63,815 nucleotides of DNA from Euryarchaeota archaeon UBA259 (GTDB taxonomy: Archaea > Thermoplasmatota > Poseidoniia > Poseidoniales > Poseidoniaceae). The translations under genes and the position numbers were made by a program. A model generated the notes under the pieces. It had not been told where the DNA came from. It did not search any database and was given only the letters and a program-made list of their open reading frames with translations. Below, one piece after another: positions 58,601-63,815 of the stretch. Numbering within the stretch: position 1 is the stretch's first letter; each line of letters starts with the position of its first letter. The DNA lies in the NCBI GenBank assembly GCA_002506275.1, contig DAXG01000027.1, positions 1 to 63,815 on the forward strand, given 5' to 3'.

Positions 58601-59266
58601 GCTGTCGTCGTTCAAGAAACTGAACCAACCGGATTCTCCGACCGGTGTAAGGATACCACGTGTCAATGTTGCTACAAGCGTACCGACGATTGCGAAAATG
58701 GTCAGTGATGAAAAGAAGAGGTAACCGATGGCCTGGTTTCTCAAGTTGAGTGTGGAGACTAAACTTGGTTGTTCACCCTCTGGTGCCAAATTGAAAATAT
58801 CGGGGAGCAGTCGAGCAGAGTCAGCACTGAGTGCATCGGATGCAACGACCATTCCGACGTTGATACCCATTGCGATAAACACAATGATGGTTCCAATTTC
58901 GTGTCGCCCACGGCTGCTCATGAAATGAACGCCGAAGGTGACAAAGGCAAACAAGAGACCAGAAAATGCTCCGTAGTCGCTCAGGTAAATGGCTTCAGCA
59001 CCGATAAGCGCCACGGCCAAAGTGGAGAGGGAAAGAGTGGCCTTGGAAACAGAAGCGGATTCAGATTGGTTCAGCATCGACGGGACGAGTCCCAAGATGC
59101 CAGCGACGCCGACGATCAACATCGGTGCCAGGTTGTCTGTGGTAAGCTCGAAGTCAATGTCGACGAGCTTGATCGCTGCGAGTGCGAGCAGAACTGCCAG
59201 GGGAGCGATAAGCCATCCCAACGGTGCTGCTGGCGCAGTGGTTTTTGTGCCAGTTATTTGTTCCAT
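49694..59266 (-). CDS. aglB: Giant AglB/Stt3 oligosaccharyltransferase with extra membrane domain and long ectodomain (3190 residues)
   Basis: The catalytic core is AglB/Stt3. Asp416 in GGSDPWYMKRVVDYI is the first acidic motif, and WWDYG at residues 961-965 is the acceptor-sequon motif. GYHQTDGVFDDS and FVIANWYSPEANS belong to the C-terminal globular part. It transfers a lipid-linked glycan to Asn in N-X-S/T. Residues 1-385 add about 10 further transmembrane helices of unknown type. Residues about 1420-3150 form an ectodomain of carboxypeptidase-regulatory-like and NEW3-like modules (ISGQVTMTDNGQALPGVRLL, GFVLENTGNGDDSYTVEL). A last transmembrane helix closes the protein. Ordinary AglB has 700-1000 residues. 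GAGGG-type bases precede the ATG at 59266; a GTG at 59323 is less likely. TATA-like 59335-59341. Confidence 0.9.
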   Translation of the reverse strand: MEQITGTKTTAPAAPLGWLIAPLAVLLALAAIKLVDIDFELTTDNLAPMLIVGVAGILGLVPSMLNQSESASVSKATLSLSTLAVALIGAEAIYLSDYGAFSGLLFAFVTFGVHFMSSRGRHEIGTIIVFIAMGINVGMVVASDALSADSARLLPDIFNLAPEGEQPSLVSTLNLRNQAIGYLFFSSLTIFAIVGTLVATLTRGILTPVGESGWFSFLNDDSSSAFNKNNLPLQIALVVWALAHIGSLWNFETAGMADKLAITTAADYHGVVGYWQAFFTGMVALIVAGMFSERWHTRAMTLGSLWTLYVVSTWFDAGMVSLDLLEGNWGSLIWLGLTFFIGVAIYSISTHETWGGWVNRDDHEYSGARQFWNQHWSSVMIGLAFFFGLVIRTQWYVVPSMNAFGTGNWDMTGGSDPWYMKRVVDYILANNAHLIFDADRFYPVGGINPRPPIFTWSIAVVATLLEPFFNNGDAVWWAILSLPAVYGTLTILPVAYIAREHINEKAAVVAAWLIAFMPAHVSHTTWALADHDAFIMLFITLGFMFWLRAVKYAGSERLMRTSSPSLLSFIAAFKAVAQERRAAFSAAVLAGVSFGIVSLGWKGFVVGPSILFLAYAAQVALNMFRRRDSTTLNVLFLTMLAVNFLMALPFYGHPQIDLILNGTGLQPFLFIAVFAIAISFVTTGFRDKPWLLVLGVLAGAGTVFFIVLWLLKEANISNAWDVLFTGSGYFTKTKIFGTVAEANAPNRGQLFAQFGPITFVLSLIMGVLCLWSALRERKQTKLVFGVWIIAASFMAWTAARFMFNATPAIAVLGAWGIVSLWKWANWEGMVKAWKKMGIRSPEDRIRGARKALWRTPSFSAIMLVMIMLFGQQFTYGLDAAIPSSNNAEDDLDETIYNLIPDAFRWEIGGFSLLDDSNYDGNWYLGSFGSGFNDNGWNSAYEWLAEQDQEMAYSERPAFVSWWDYGFQALDTGEHPSVSDNFQSGIPATGNMLLARSQEDLVSMFIFQLGQGDLSYNEANAGDREFTNGYQNIVDSYLTAEQMDLFEKITLSVDIDEMVSFTKLNSYEVYRTNDDTVLARGYHQTDGVFDDSAQYWRVYDEGERLLCTDSLSTTCVDGDWSSEAEAENTFSNNIRTGNDNIDGVTHYIIGDYWYTADLVEEYGSVSTQIHRRNAQLALTVQLLSNSLDSDDITDMYDDLINMEGYYKVQDYEGAPGETIERDHEIRYYAIDNRLYPRAGRYTADMNYNQGQPMGIFGAPTILSGQDVSTYMDEVYETIRGDFPDEMTRAEVDEAITQDFLNQQSGADIDPLQVEDVRVDHNSAFFDTMLARAYVGYGASTLGVDAGSSNPQPAQHFGQSGSPGSILSQGLPLPGAMTNHFVIANWYSPEANSSVTAEEQQVGISSTNTLVKILKYYSGAEISGQVTMTDNGQALPGVRLLIERDAFSGEGTEDLDPDTYWVPIGYTDADENGHWSFDAPAGRIRVSAYAGDYNPTTAQDNIRSGAFSQGLGDILTETNEDRQINDISAILGEVANMSWLGENQQNITAEQADSNAPVSADFDISVESSGISGQVTWSGHESFDGDALVSTDFVLRNIWSLTENYTLTTTNGSFTSTDSRILQGSGEVTFTENGTFESEGVAFADGFTGTFTRSIGDKRVYTSNGTWDGKGTLVASWVAEDNVMDCLDNETAPMPENSTICVLDATTSPLTYLLDGGVEANGRLTSDGVSTLVTEHVGDSFEATGSFEGIGTLNGTGLFIGIGDFSGEMVQPGSFYLTGLIPGVYNMIAQLDNGKEVLLPDPVNVGISPSYDLAMSMPGSIFEDTLQDFYEEAFANEVIELVDVDIGMDSLVEIHTDEDGNFSYGPLATGEYFYRVDVDNDGWYELNETIFARGESENFSLAMDVPEMYDVSLQLTSPVDPQTQTPYADVAERTVTFTNDDPQLAPLNATSDETGMVYIELPMGAYTISDESGDDYILFDYIVVEQEDVAMSSAYAIATWVNGSIRVVDGGLFVGDYTYEDWASQEENFKLEQSQPAAGLDISFVANELAFSATVETSGNFSVRLPSGNTFHMTAQSLVSQMSAGQLIELTGDAEKNLGLMYLEPTVSTTGLVFLYDNSTLWDSLAPGYAAQEVIATDSTGLEWRTTIDDQGGFIFDLQAGDWDFTVDDALLNSTTVTDYAILTDTGAVPTLIELFVNPEHLSIELNIFMDSGADGIFANGTGVSPAFSLVPLNNHGQQYNFTADDYTSAGNITVVLEPGLYSIDFNATEATDENATDYYLIGESFFETLVVGIEAYEDSVSYALRNEFLVTGVLTNSSGDGVEKQFLLRNAADDLWHNIASDVNGSFASYVPAGDWVAIVAPFSASNDSMETYREAFTVSDDASMRTGLNFSSIEVVTVNFQVQELYTDSNMSDVRITLVSHDGFGNVTLSKSDVNGNVSETIMPGTWSMFLNQTEPQRQWSLDTFDAPFSTEDAVDGVLNLGIVSPVLNVEIGGKVFWDLDDNDLPGGTEGVSNTTVTILGLNNTEVDTNVSTDEFGVWSLFVPIQDEYQVTVSKEGFSTEVYNVSNTSAYPVYSSPESYDIEMTAGNVTVSGNVTDINDAERLNGSVVKLFPSSGMAGEPIVVSSQYANEQLTWSSDISPGEWIVVVTEANAGENGGGVAIGLLDASISDGATLDLEMSLGGWLDLTTTWTDIQLDEYHAGSASNGSIYMNETAVVTIAIGEELEWDLPVGADGTISVLMPASEVEMDSSFITIQHDLELEMEYIGGAVTTIAEGRSPVSLSYTRSINSDTSIAMVEGSAVNATVDGELAFTAVEEGEGYQHIEFDLELNYEGTETVQVFDVLGQIVVSPDEADWKIEFKNGSTYEDAYQVSLGIGNSSEDTSVQSSVTVGIRITVANQSTAWHLEEPHTLKVRMLTDNTPSSEIAVTVQVPQIYDFETSDEDESIGIGAGGNSMFGFVLENTGNGDDSYTVELSDNIPEGWEITPMSSVITIAKGDTRSQMFTAFAPEDFDSGSKVITVIITSEDGVKTDSFDVEIVTADINLMVDQGEIATLSDNIANRAGKLVIPIKNSGFLGSDDIVVSASIQGGRSLGSQTVSIEPEGTTNVTFDLEASDAAGTVRYDVRIEIVGEDSAFTDKAVDEFDFKIEYYIDETSDESPLFTILIVVLGALVLYGGVRISRRSSKGSRF

Positions 59267-59334
59267 ATTTTTTCCCTCAAAGGTGTTTGCGCGACAGCAG
59301 CAAGGCTGAAGCGTCTTCGCCACTTTAGAGCCTC

Positions 59335-59341
59335 TTTTAAT
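59335..59341 (-). promoter_or_regulatory. TATA-like box for the giant aglB gene
   Basis: TTAAAAG on the minus strand is about 72 nt before the ATG at 59266, with a leader of ~45 nt holding GAGGG. The 174 bases between this gene and purD hold no gene that I can see. Confidence 0.35.
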
Positions 59342-59440
59342 GACTCCGCTGAACGGACAACAGATGAATGCCTTGCTGCACTACATTGAGGGTGGTTTAC
59401 AGATGTTGAAAACTCGGATTAACAGGGGCTCCAAACCGAC

Positions 59441-60715
59441 TTACAAAGCCCGGAATCCGATGTCTTTTCGAAAATGTGAACCTTCCAAATCAATGGTATT
59501 GAGTAAAGCATAAGCCATCTCCACTGCGTCCTCAAGGGTAGGTCCAATGGCACTGCATGAAAGTACACGTCCGCCCGTCGAAATCAACTCACCATCTGCA
59601 TTCTGACCCGTTCCTGCATGGTTTACCCACGCTTCGCCAGCAGAGAAGGAAAGACGCTCGGATGGCATGCCTCGAATGAGTCGACCTTTGACAGGCGATT
59701 GCGGATATCCCTCTGCAGCCAGCACCACCGTAGCAGCGTGGAGGTGACTGAAACGGACCTTCATCTGTGAAAGACCATCGGTTGCGGCAGCGTGGAGTAA
59801 TTCAAACAAATCAGACTCGATTAATGGCAGTGTAATTTGACATTCGGGGTCACCAAATCGAACATTGAACTCAACAACGCTTGGAAGACCTGATTTGGGA
59901 ATCATGAGGCCAACATAGAGGACGCCCCGGTAAGGTTGTTCTAAGCCACGCAAGTAAGCATGCATAGGTTCGATGATGGTTTGTACTGTCAAATCACGAA
60001 TCTCTTCGGTCACAACGGGTGCTGGACAATAGGCACCCATACCACCTGTATTTGGACCGTTGTCACCGTCAAATGCCCGTTTGTGGTCTTGACTTGCAGG
60101 AAGGCAGACAAATCCAGAACCGTCCATGACGACCAGCATACTGGCTTCTTCGCCCGGAAGAAATTGTTCAAGCAAAACTCGACCATCGGACTCGATAGAT
60201 GAACGAATAAATGCCAATGCTTCGACTCGATCTGCGGTGACGACAACACCCTTCCCACCGGCAAGAACATCTCGCTTGACCACCCAGGGCTGTCCTGCGA
60301 AGTCGTCAAGTGCCGCATCGAGGTCACTGCCTTTTTCAAGAACGTGAAAAGCTGCGGTGGGAACATCCGCTGCACGCATGACTTCCTTCGCATGAAGTTT
60401 CGATCCTTCAAGGTGAGCGAGTGCCGCCACAGGACCAAAACAGGGTATGCCTTGCTCTGAAAGCCGGTCAGCCAGTCCAGCACACAATGGGGCTTCAGGT
60501 CCAGCAACAACAAGGTCTGCGGACACTTTTTTTGCAAGGTTTAACAACCCTTCAATGTCCGATGCAGGAACGGAATGGTTCATGGCCAGAGAGACCGTTC
60601 CCGCATTACCTGGAGAACAATGAATCTGTGTCACGTGCTGCGATTCAGAAAGGCCCATACAGAGAGCATGTTCCCTCCCACCACCGCCAACAACAAGGAC
60701 GACCTTATCAGCCAT
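59441..60715 (-). CDS. purD: Phosphoribosylamine-glycine ligase
   Basis: The 424-residue ATP-grasp enzyme begins MADKVVLVVGGGGREHALCM, the family start. It has VVAGPEAPLCAGLADRLSEQ, the ATP-binding loop LAGGKGVVVTADR and FNVRFGDPECQITLPLIES, carrying the metal-binding acidic residues. It forms glycinamide ribonucleotide from phosphoribosylamine, glycine and ATP in purine synthesis. Length is typical. It stands alone, without other pur genes, and is divergent from carS with 142 bases between starts. Confidence 0.96.
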   Translation of the reverse strand: MADKVVLVVGGGGREHALCMGLSESQHVTQIHCSPGNAGTVSLAMNHSVPASDIEGLLNLAKKVSADLVVAGPEAPLCAGLADRLSEQGIPCFGPVAALAHLEGSKLHAKEVMRAADVPTAAFHVLEKGSDLDAALDDFAGQPWVVKRDVLAGGKGVVVTADRVEALAFIRSSIESDGRVLLEQFLPGEEASMLVVMDGSGFVCLPASQDHKRAFDGDNGPNTGGMGAYCPAPVVTEEIRDLTVQTIIEPMHAYLRGLEQPYRGVLYVGLMIPKSGLPSVVEFNVRFGDPECQITLPLIESDLFELLHAAATDGLSQMKVRFSHLHAATVVLAAEGYPQSPVKGRLIRGMPSERLSFSAGEAWVNHAGTGQNADGELISTGGRVLSCSAIGPTLEDAVEMAYALLNTIDLEGSHFRKDIGFRAL

Positions 60716-60857
60716 GTTAGTGCTCCACCCATGCCATCACATAATCTCATCGTGGCAGATGGTTGGGAATTTAACAGAAAATGGCGCATACGAAGGGGAT
60801 GCTTCAAAGACCGCCCTCTAAGCGGCTTAGGTAAAGGTGCAAGCCTTGGTGAACTTC

Positions 60858-61511
60858 ATGCAATTTTTACAACTCTGTATCCTAACCCTCTGGCTGTACA
60901 TGCCAGGATTCCTGGCAAACACCTTTGCAATGCTTTGGGGGAAGTGGCTGCCCAAGACCGGTTATGGCCCCTGGCCGATTGATGGAGGGCGAACGCTCAA
61001 AGACGGAAATCGCATTCTTGGAGACGGCAAAACATGGAATGGACTGATTGGAGGTTCGTTGACTTCTGGTTTGCTCAGCGTACTCATTGTTGCACTGATG
61101 GGAGACATTCCTGCAGCGAGTACAGCTATAGGCGAAAATGGAATATTTACGCACCCGTTACAAGGTGCTGAAGGTACTTGGTTCGATGTCGGTGGTCATC
61201 TCATGACCGCATTTATACTCGGAACCTTTCTCGGATTTTTCTGCTTGGTAGGTGACAGCAGCGGGTCTTTTGTCAAACGCCGACGTGGACTCAAAAGAGA
61301 AGGCGATATCTCCTCAAAAGCACCGCTTTTGGACACCCTTCCGTTTGCCATAATGGTGTTCTTAGCTGGACAATTCTTCCTCGGCACGTCCATTCTTGCG
61401 GATTCAGAACTTCTCCTGCCAATGGTTGCATTGGTAGCAATTACACCTGTACTTCATCGCTCCTTCAACCTACTTGGATACAAGTTAGGTTGGAAAGATG
61501 TCCCATATTGA
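60858..61511 (+). CDS. carS: CDP-archaeol synthase
   Basis: The ~217-residue membrane enzyme joins CTP to unsaturated archaetidic acid to give CDP-archaeol, the branch-point of archaeal phospholipid synthesis. The N-terminal helix FLQLCILTLWLYMPGFLAN precedes LPKTGYGPWPIDGGRTLKDG and RILGDGKTWNGLIGGSLTSG, the family signature. Five hydrophobic helices fit the known topology. The ATG at 60858, with GGTGA before it, is better than the GTG at 60837. The 3' end overlaps the next gene by 14 bases, if that gene starts at 61498. Confidence 0.93.
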   Translation: MQFLQLCILTLWLYMPGFLANTFAMLWGKWLPKTGYGPWPIDGGRTLKDGNRILGDGKTWNGLIGGSLTSGLLSVLIVALMGDIPAASTAIGENGIFTHPLQGAEGTWFDVGGHLMTAFILGTFLGFFCLVGDSSGSFVKRRRGLKREGDISSKAPLLDTLPFAIMVFLAGQFFLGTSILADSELLLPMVALVAITPVLHRSFNLLGYKLGWKDVPY

Positions 61512-63270
61512 TTCGGGAGAGAAGGCTATAACACTCCACAGTATGACTGTGTCCATGCGAACAGCCTTGTCACTGATGATACTGCTTATTTTTACCTCCC
61601 TTGGAGGCATGATGAACGTCAATGCTGCACCCCCCGTTGACGGTGTAGCCGTGGTTATTGACGCTGATGAAACCTGGAATGTTTCTGAACCAATGAACGG
61701 TGATGTACTGGTCAAAAGCGGTTCGACACTCACCATCGATGCTGTCATGACGGTTGGAGTGGACAACATCATTACCGTCGAAGAGGGTGGAGTACTCTTC
61801 CTCACCGGCTCCTTGATCGGAGAGGATATCAACTCGGCTCTCACTCTGACGAACTCGAGTCAATTGCACCTCAACTTTGGTGATCTGGCCGAAACCGGTA
61901 CCCTTCTGTTCACGTTCGACCAAACAATATCCACTTCCGCCATGATGAACATCACAGTTGGAGACCAAACGGTGGACGCTGCAGGACAAGACACTGTATC
62001 GATAGAAGCTCCTCTTGATGGAACAGATATTGTTGTTGACTTCCACATCTATCACGCATTCCCAATCCAGATTACGTCCCTACAGGCCCTTCACACAGGC
62101 AGTGGGGAGATGCCCATCCTTGCTGCTCACCAAATGAACCACTCGAACGGAAGCCTCACATGGAGCGATGCCTCCTTTTCAATGAGCGTATTTGGCGACA
62201 TGCGAATCGATAATGGTGCCATCTACGGAGCTGAAATCCTGTGCGCCGGAATCTGTGAAATTGAATCCAGTGAAATCATTGGTAGCGCTCCAATCCACGT
62301 CGAAAACGGTTCGAGTCTATCGGTAAACGCCAGCCTCATCCAAGGCAGCCGCACCGATGAAGACATCATCGTCCACGACCTTGCTGAAATTACCTACACC
62401 AACTCACAAGGGACAGGAGGAAACACAGATGCCTGGATTCGTTTGCTCTCGCAACGGATCATCCAAACCAATTCCCCGAACGCCACTGTTCACCAAACAG
62501 GCATTGGCTACGGTTCCTCAACCCGTGATGACATCACCGACGCCAACGGTCAAATTGACATTGGTGGCAGCGAATGGAGAAGAATTGTCGAATGGGTTGA
62601 TCAAAACGGAGAATACCATTCGGAAGATGCAGAACTCACGCTAACACTTTCCTCCGGCTGGGGAGATTTTGCGATCACTACACCAGCCCCCAAAATACCG
62701 TATTCAACAGTCAACATCCCGCTTCCGTACATCGAAGTTGTTTCAATTGATGCAGAAGATACAACTGCCGAAGTCAACAAGAAAATTGGAGCAATGGTCA
62801 CCGTTCGAAACACGGGGCTTTCTACTGCTACTGTGAACATCTGGTGCTATGTAGCGGACAATTTGACCGATACGACCTCATTGACAACTACGCTCGCACC
62901 TGGTGAAGAAAAGGAACTTCCAGTCTCCTGGTGGGCCAACACCGATGGTGCACAAGTACTGAATTGTCGAGCACTGATTCCGAATGTGTTGAAGTCTATT
63001 TCCGACGACATAACAAATACAGAGGGTGGCAACTCACAAGAAGTTGGATGGTACTTCGGAGATGAAACTGAAGACCAACCTCTTGTCATCTATGGAATAC
63101 TTGCAGTGCTGATTTTAGCTGCCAGTGCAATGTTTTCTCTACGTGCATCATCGAAAGACACCACATATGGTGATGTTGCAGAATCCATCGTTCTTGCTGA
63201 TGAATCAGAACAGGTCCAAGACACTGAGAACGATTCAGAAGCGGAGGAAGACGAAGAGGTAGAGGACTAA
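61498..63270 (+). CDS. Membrane-anchored surface protein
   Basis: The protein has up to 590 residues. The start may be 61498, overlapping carS, or ATG 61543 or 61555, which give a cleaner signal peptide (MRTALSLMILLIFTSLGGMM). The ectodomain opens with a short beta-helix-like stretch (TWNVSEPMNGDVLVKSGSTL). A CARDB-like module follows (TVRNTGLSTATVNIWCYVA), then a transmembrane helix at about 528-550 (YGILAVLILAASAMFSL). The tail is very acidic and short. It resembles the other membrane-anchored proteins here. Function unknown. Confidence 0.75.
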   Translation: MSHIDSGEKAITLHSMTVSMRTALSLMILLIFTSLGGMMNVNAAPPVDGVAVVIDADETWNVSEPMNGDVLVKSGSTLTIDAVMTVGVDNIITVEEGGVLFLTGSLIGEDINSALTLTNSSQLHLNFGDLAETGTLLFTFDQTISTSAMMNITVGDQTVDAAGQDTVSIEAPLDGTDIVVDFHIYHAFPIQITSLQALHTGSGEMPILAAHQMNHSNGSLTWSDASFSMSVFGDMRIDNGAIYGAEILCAGICEIESSEIIGSAPIHVENGSSLSVNASLIQGSRTDEDIIVHDLAEITYTNSQGTGGNTDAWIRLLSQRIIQTNSPNATVHQTGIGYGSSTRDDITDANGQIDIGGSEWRRIVEWVDQNGEYHSEDAELTLTLSSGWGDFAITTPAPKIPYSTVNIPLPYIEVVSIDAEDTTAEVNKKIGAMVTVRNTGLSTATVNIWCYVADNLTDTTSLTTTLAPGEEKELPVSWWANTDGAQVLNCRALIPNVLKSISDDITNTEGGNSQEVGWYFGDETEDQPLVIYGILAVLILAASAMFSLRASSKDTTYGDVAESIVLADESEQVQDTENDSEAEEDEEVED

Positions 63271-63291
63271 GATGTCGTTCACCATTACTGC

Positions 63292-63372
63292 TTCAACAAA
63301 CATCCGTTGTTCGTGATTCACTTTCTTCAACAAAGTTGAGTTGTTCAACAAACTTCCATGGTTCGTTGTTCG
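63292..63372. repeat. TTCAACAAA repeats and small inverted repeats between convergent genes
   Basis: TTCAACAAA occurs at 63292, 63326 and 63344. Two copies are followed by a downstream GTTGTTCG. TTGTTCAACAA (63341-63351) is an inverted repeat and TCAAC-AAA-GTTGA (63327-63339) a small hairpin. It lies where two convergent genes end and overlaps the end of the right-hand gene. Terminator or processing element is possible. Confidence 0.4.
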
Positions 63373-63815
63373 GTATTGCCATCAAAGTTGAGTTCCCAAG
63401 AGTTACTGCTGACAGTAATTCCAGTTGCATCAGAGTCGACATCGTTCATGCCTGCGTAGAATACGTTGGTGATGACGATTTCAAATGTATAGCAACCTGC
63501 CCCGTCATAGAATGAATCCTTGTCGAGGAATTCTGTAGCACCACTACCGCCTGCCCAGTTGTCCATTGCAGTCCCTGGAAGGCCAAGCCATCCGTTTGTT
63601 TTTCCACTTTTTGCGCCGTCTACGGTACTGGTCCAAGTCGCATCGAGACCGTTGACTTCGATCAGCGGAGAACTGTATTCTGTCGAACTGCCTTTCTTAA
63701 CTCGAAGTTGAACGGTGTAATCAGACGCAACGGGTGTGAGAGCGAGGTTGGTCATCGAATGTTCTCCGTTGTCTTGAGCGCTTTCACTTGGCCCAAACAG
63801 TCCCATTATGGATTC
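63345..63815 (-). CDS. C-terminal part of an unidentified, probably extracellular protein
   Basis: The frame is open to the right edge; the first ATG within it is at 63806, so the true start may be outside the window. About 156 residues are seen, with beta-rich segments (SDYTVQLRVKKGSSTEYSSP, GAGCYTFEIVITNVFYAG, SNSWELNFDGNTEQ). Asp/Gly/Ser content suggests an extracellular or pilin-like head domain. I do not recognise it. It converges with the surface-protein gene. Confidence 0.45.
   Translation of the reverse strand, partial: ESIMGLFGPSESAQDNGEHSMTNLALTPVASDYTVQLRVKKGSSTEYSSPLIEVNGLDATWTSTVDGAKSGKTNGWLGLPGTAMDNWAGGSGATEFLDKDSFYDGAGCYTFEIVITNVFYAGMNDVDSDATGITVSSNSWELNFDGNTEQRTMEVC

Noticed and set aside
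59267..59323. GTG start adding 19 residues to the giant AglB
   Set aside because: The extension is Cys-rich without a conserved feature, and a GAGGG site precedes the ATG at 59266.
59342..59440. Gap between aglB and purD as site of a tRNA or small gene
   Set aside because: I find no tRNA cloverleaf signals and no good coding frame; it holds promoter sequence only.

Overview
The window reads as a gene-dense chromosomal segment of an archaeon. Informational genes are archaeal in type: archaeal glyceraldehyde-3-phosphate dehydrogenase, archaeal PheT and GluRS, RNase HII, archaeal-length ribosomal protein S15, archaeosine synthase ArcS, CDP-archaeol synthase CarS, and pilins with archaeal class III signal peptides. 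Very large secreted proteins with calcium-type Asp-rich repeats, moderate GC, short intergenic gaps, and TATA-like boxes about 26 nt before starts suggest Thermoplasmatota, most likely the marine Poseidoniales (Marine Group II). That placement is my inference from gene content; no phylogeny was run.

Layout. 0-9.9 kb is mostly housekeeping: gap (cut by the left edge), a GXGXG/glutamate-synthase-like protein, pheT, a small unknown gene, a membrane-anchored surface protein, rnhB, gltX and a CBS-domain protein. 9.9-24.7 kb mixes surface proteins with information genes: a surface protein with a cytoplasmic zinc ribbon, a minus-strand run arcS - rps15 - possible degenerate RecJ/Cdc45-like protein - small helical protein, another surface protein, dnaJ, a glycosyltransferase, a pyroglutamyl-peptidase/Nudix fusion and a metzincin-like lipoprotein.

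24.7-59.3 kb is a cell-surface island. It holds a 1797-residue membrane-anchored exoprotein, a 1917-residue exoprotein with thrombospondin-3-like repeats, a WalJ-like metallo-hydrolase, a translationally coupled operon of three pilin-like proteins (one with 736 residues), a winged-helix/STAND-ATPase/TPR regulator, a 1483-residue beta-helix exoprotein, a membrane-bound subtilisin-like protease, and a roughly 3190-residue protein that joins an extra multi-pass membrane domain, an AglB/Stt3 oligosaccharyltransferase and a roughly 1700-residue ectodomain. 59.4-63.8 kb has purD, carS, one more membrane-anchored surface protein and the end of an unidentified gene.

How the parts may work together. 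A giant oligosaccharyltransferase, very large sequon-bearing exoproteins, a glycosyltransferase, a membrane protease, pilins and a candidate ATP-dependent regulator in one neighbourhood suggest coordinated building of a glycosylated cell surface. The main novelty candidates are the giant AglB fusion, the 20-bp-phased repeat array before the beta-helix gene, and the oversized pilin-like protein. No gene-free stretch exceeds 300 bases. I saw no rRNA, tRNA, CRISPR array or insertion sequence.
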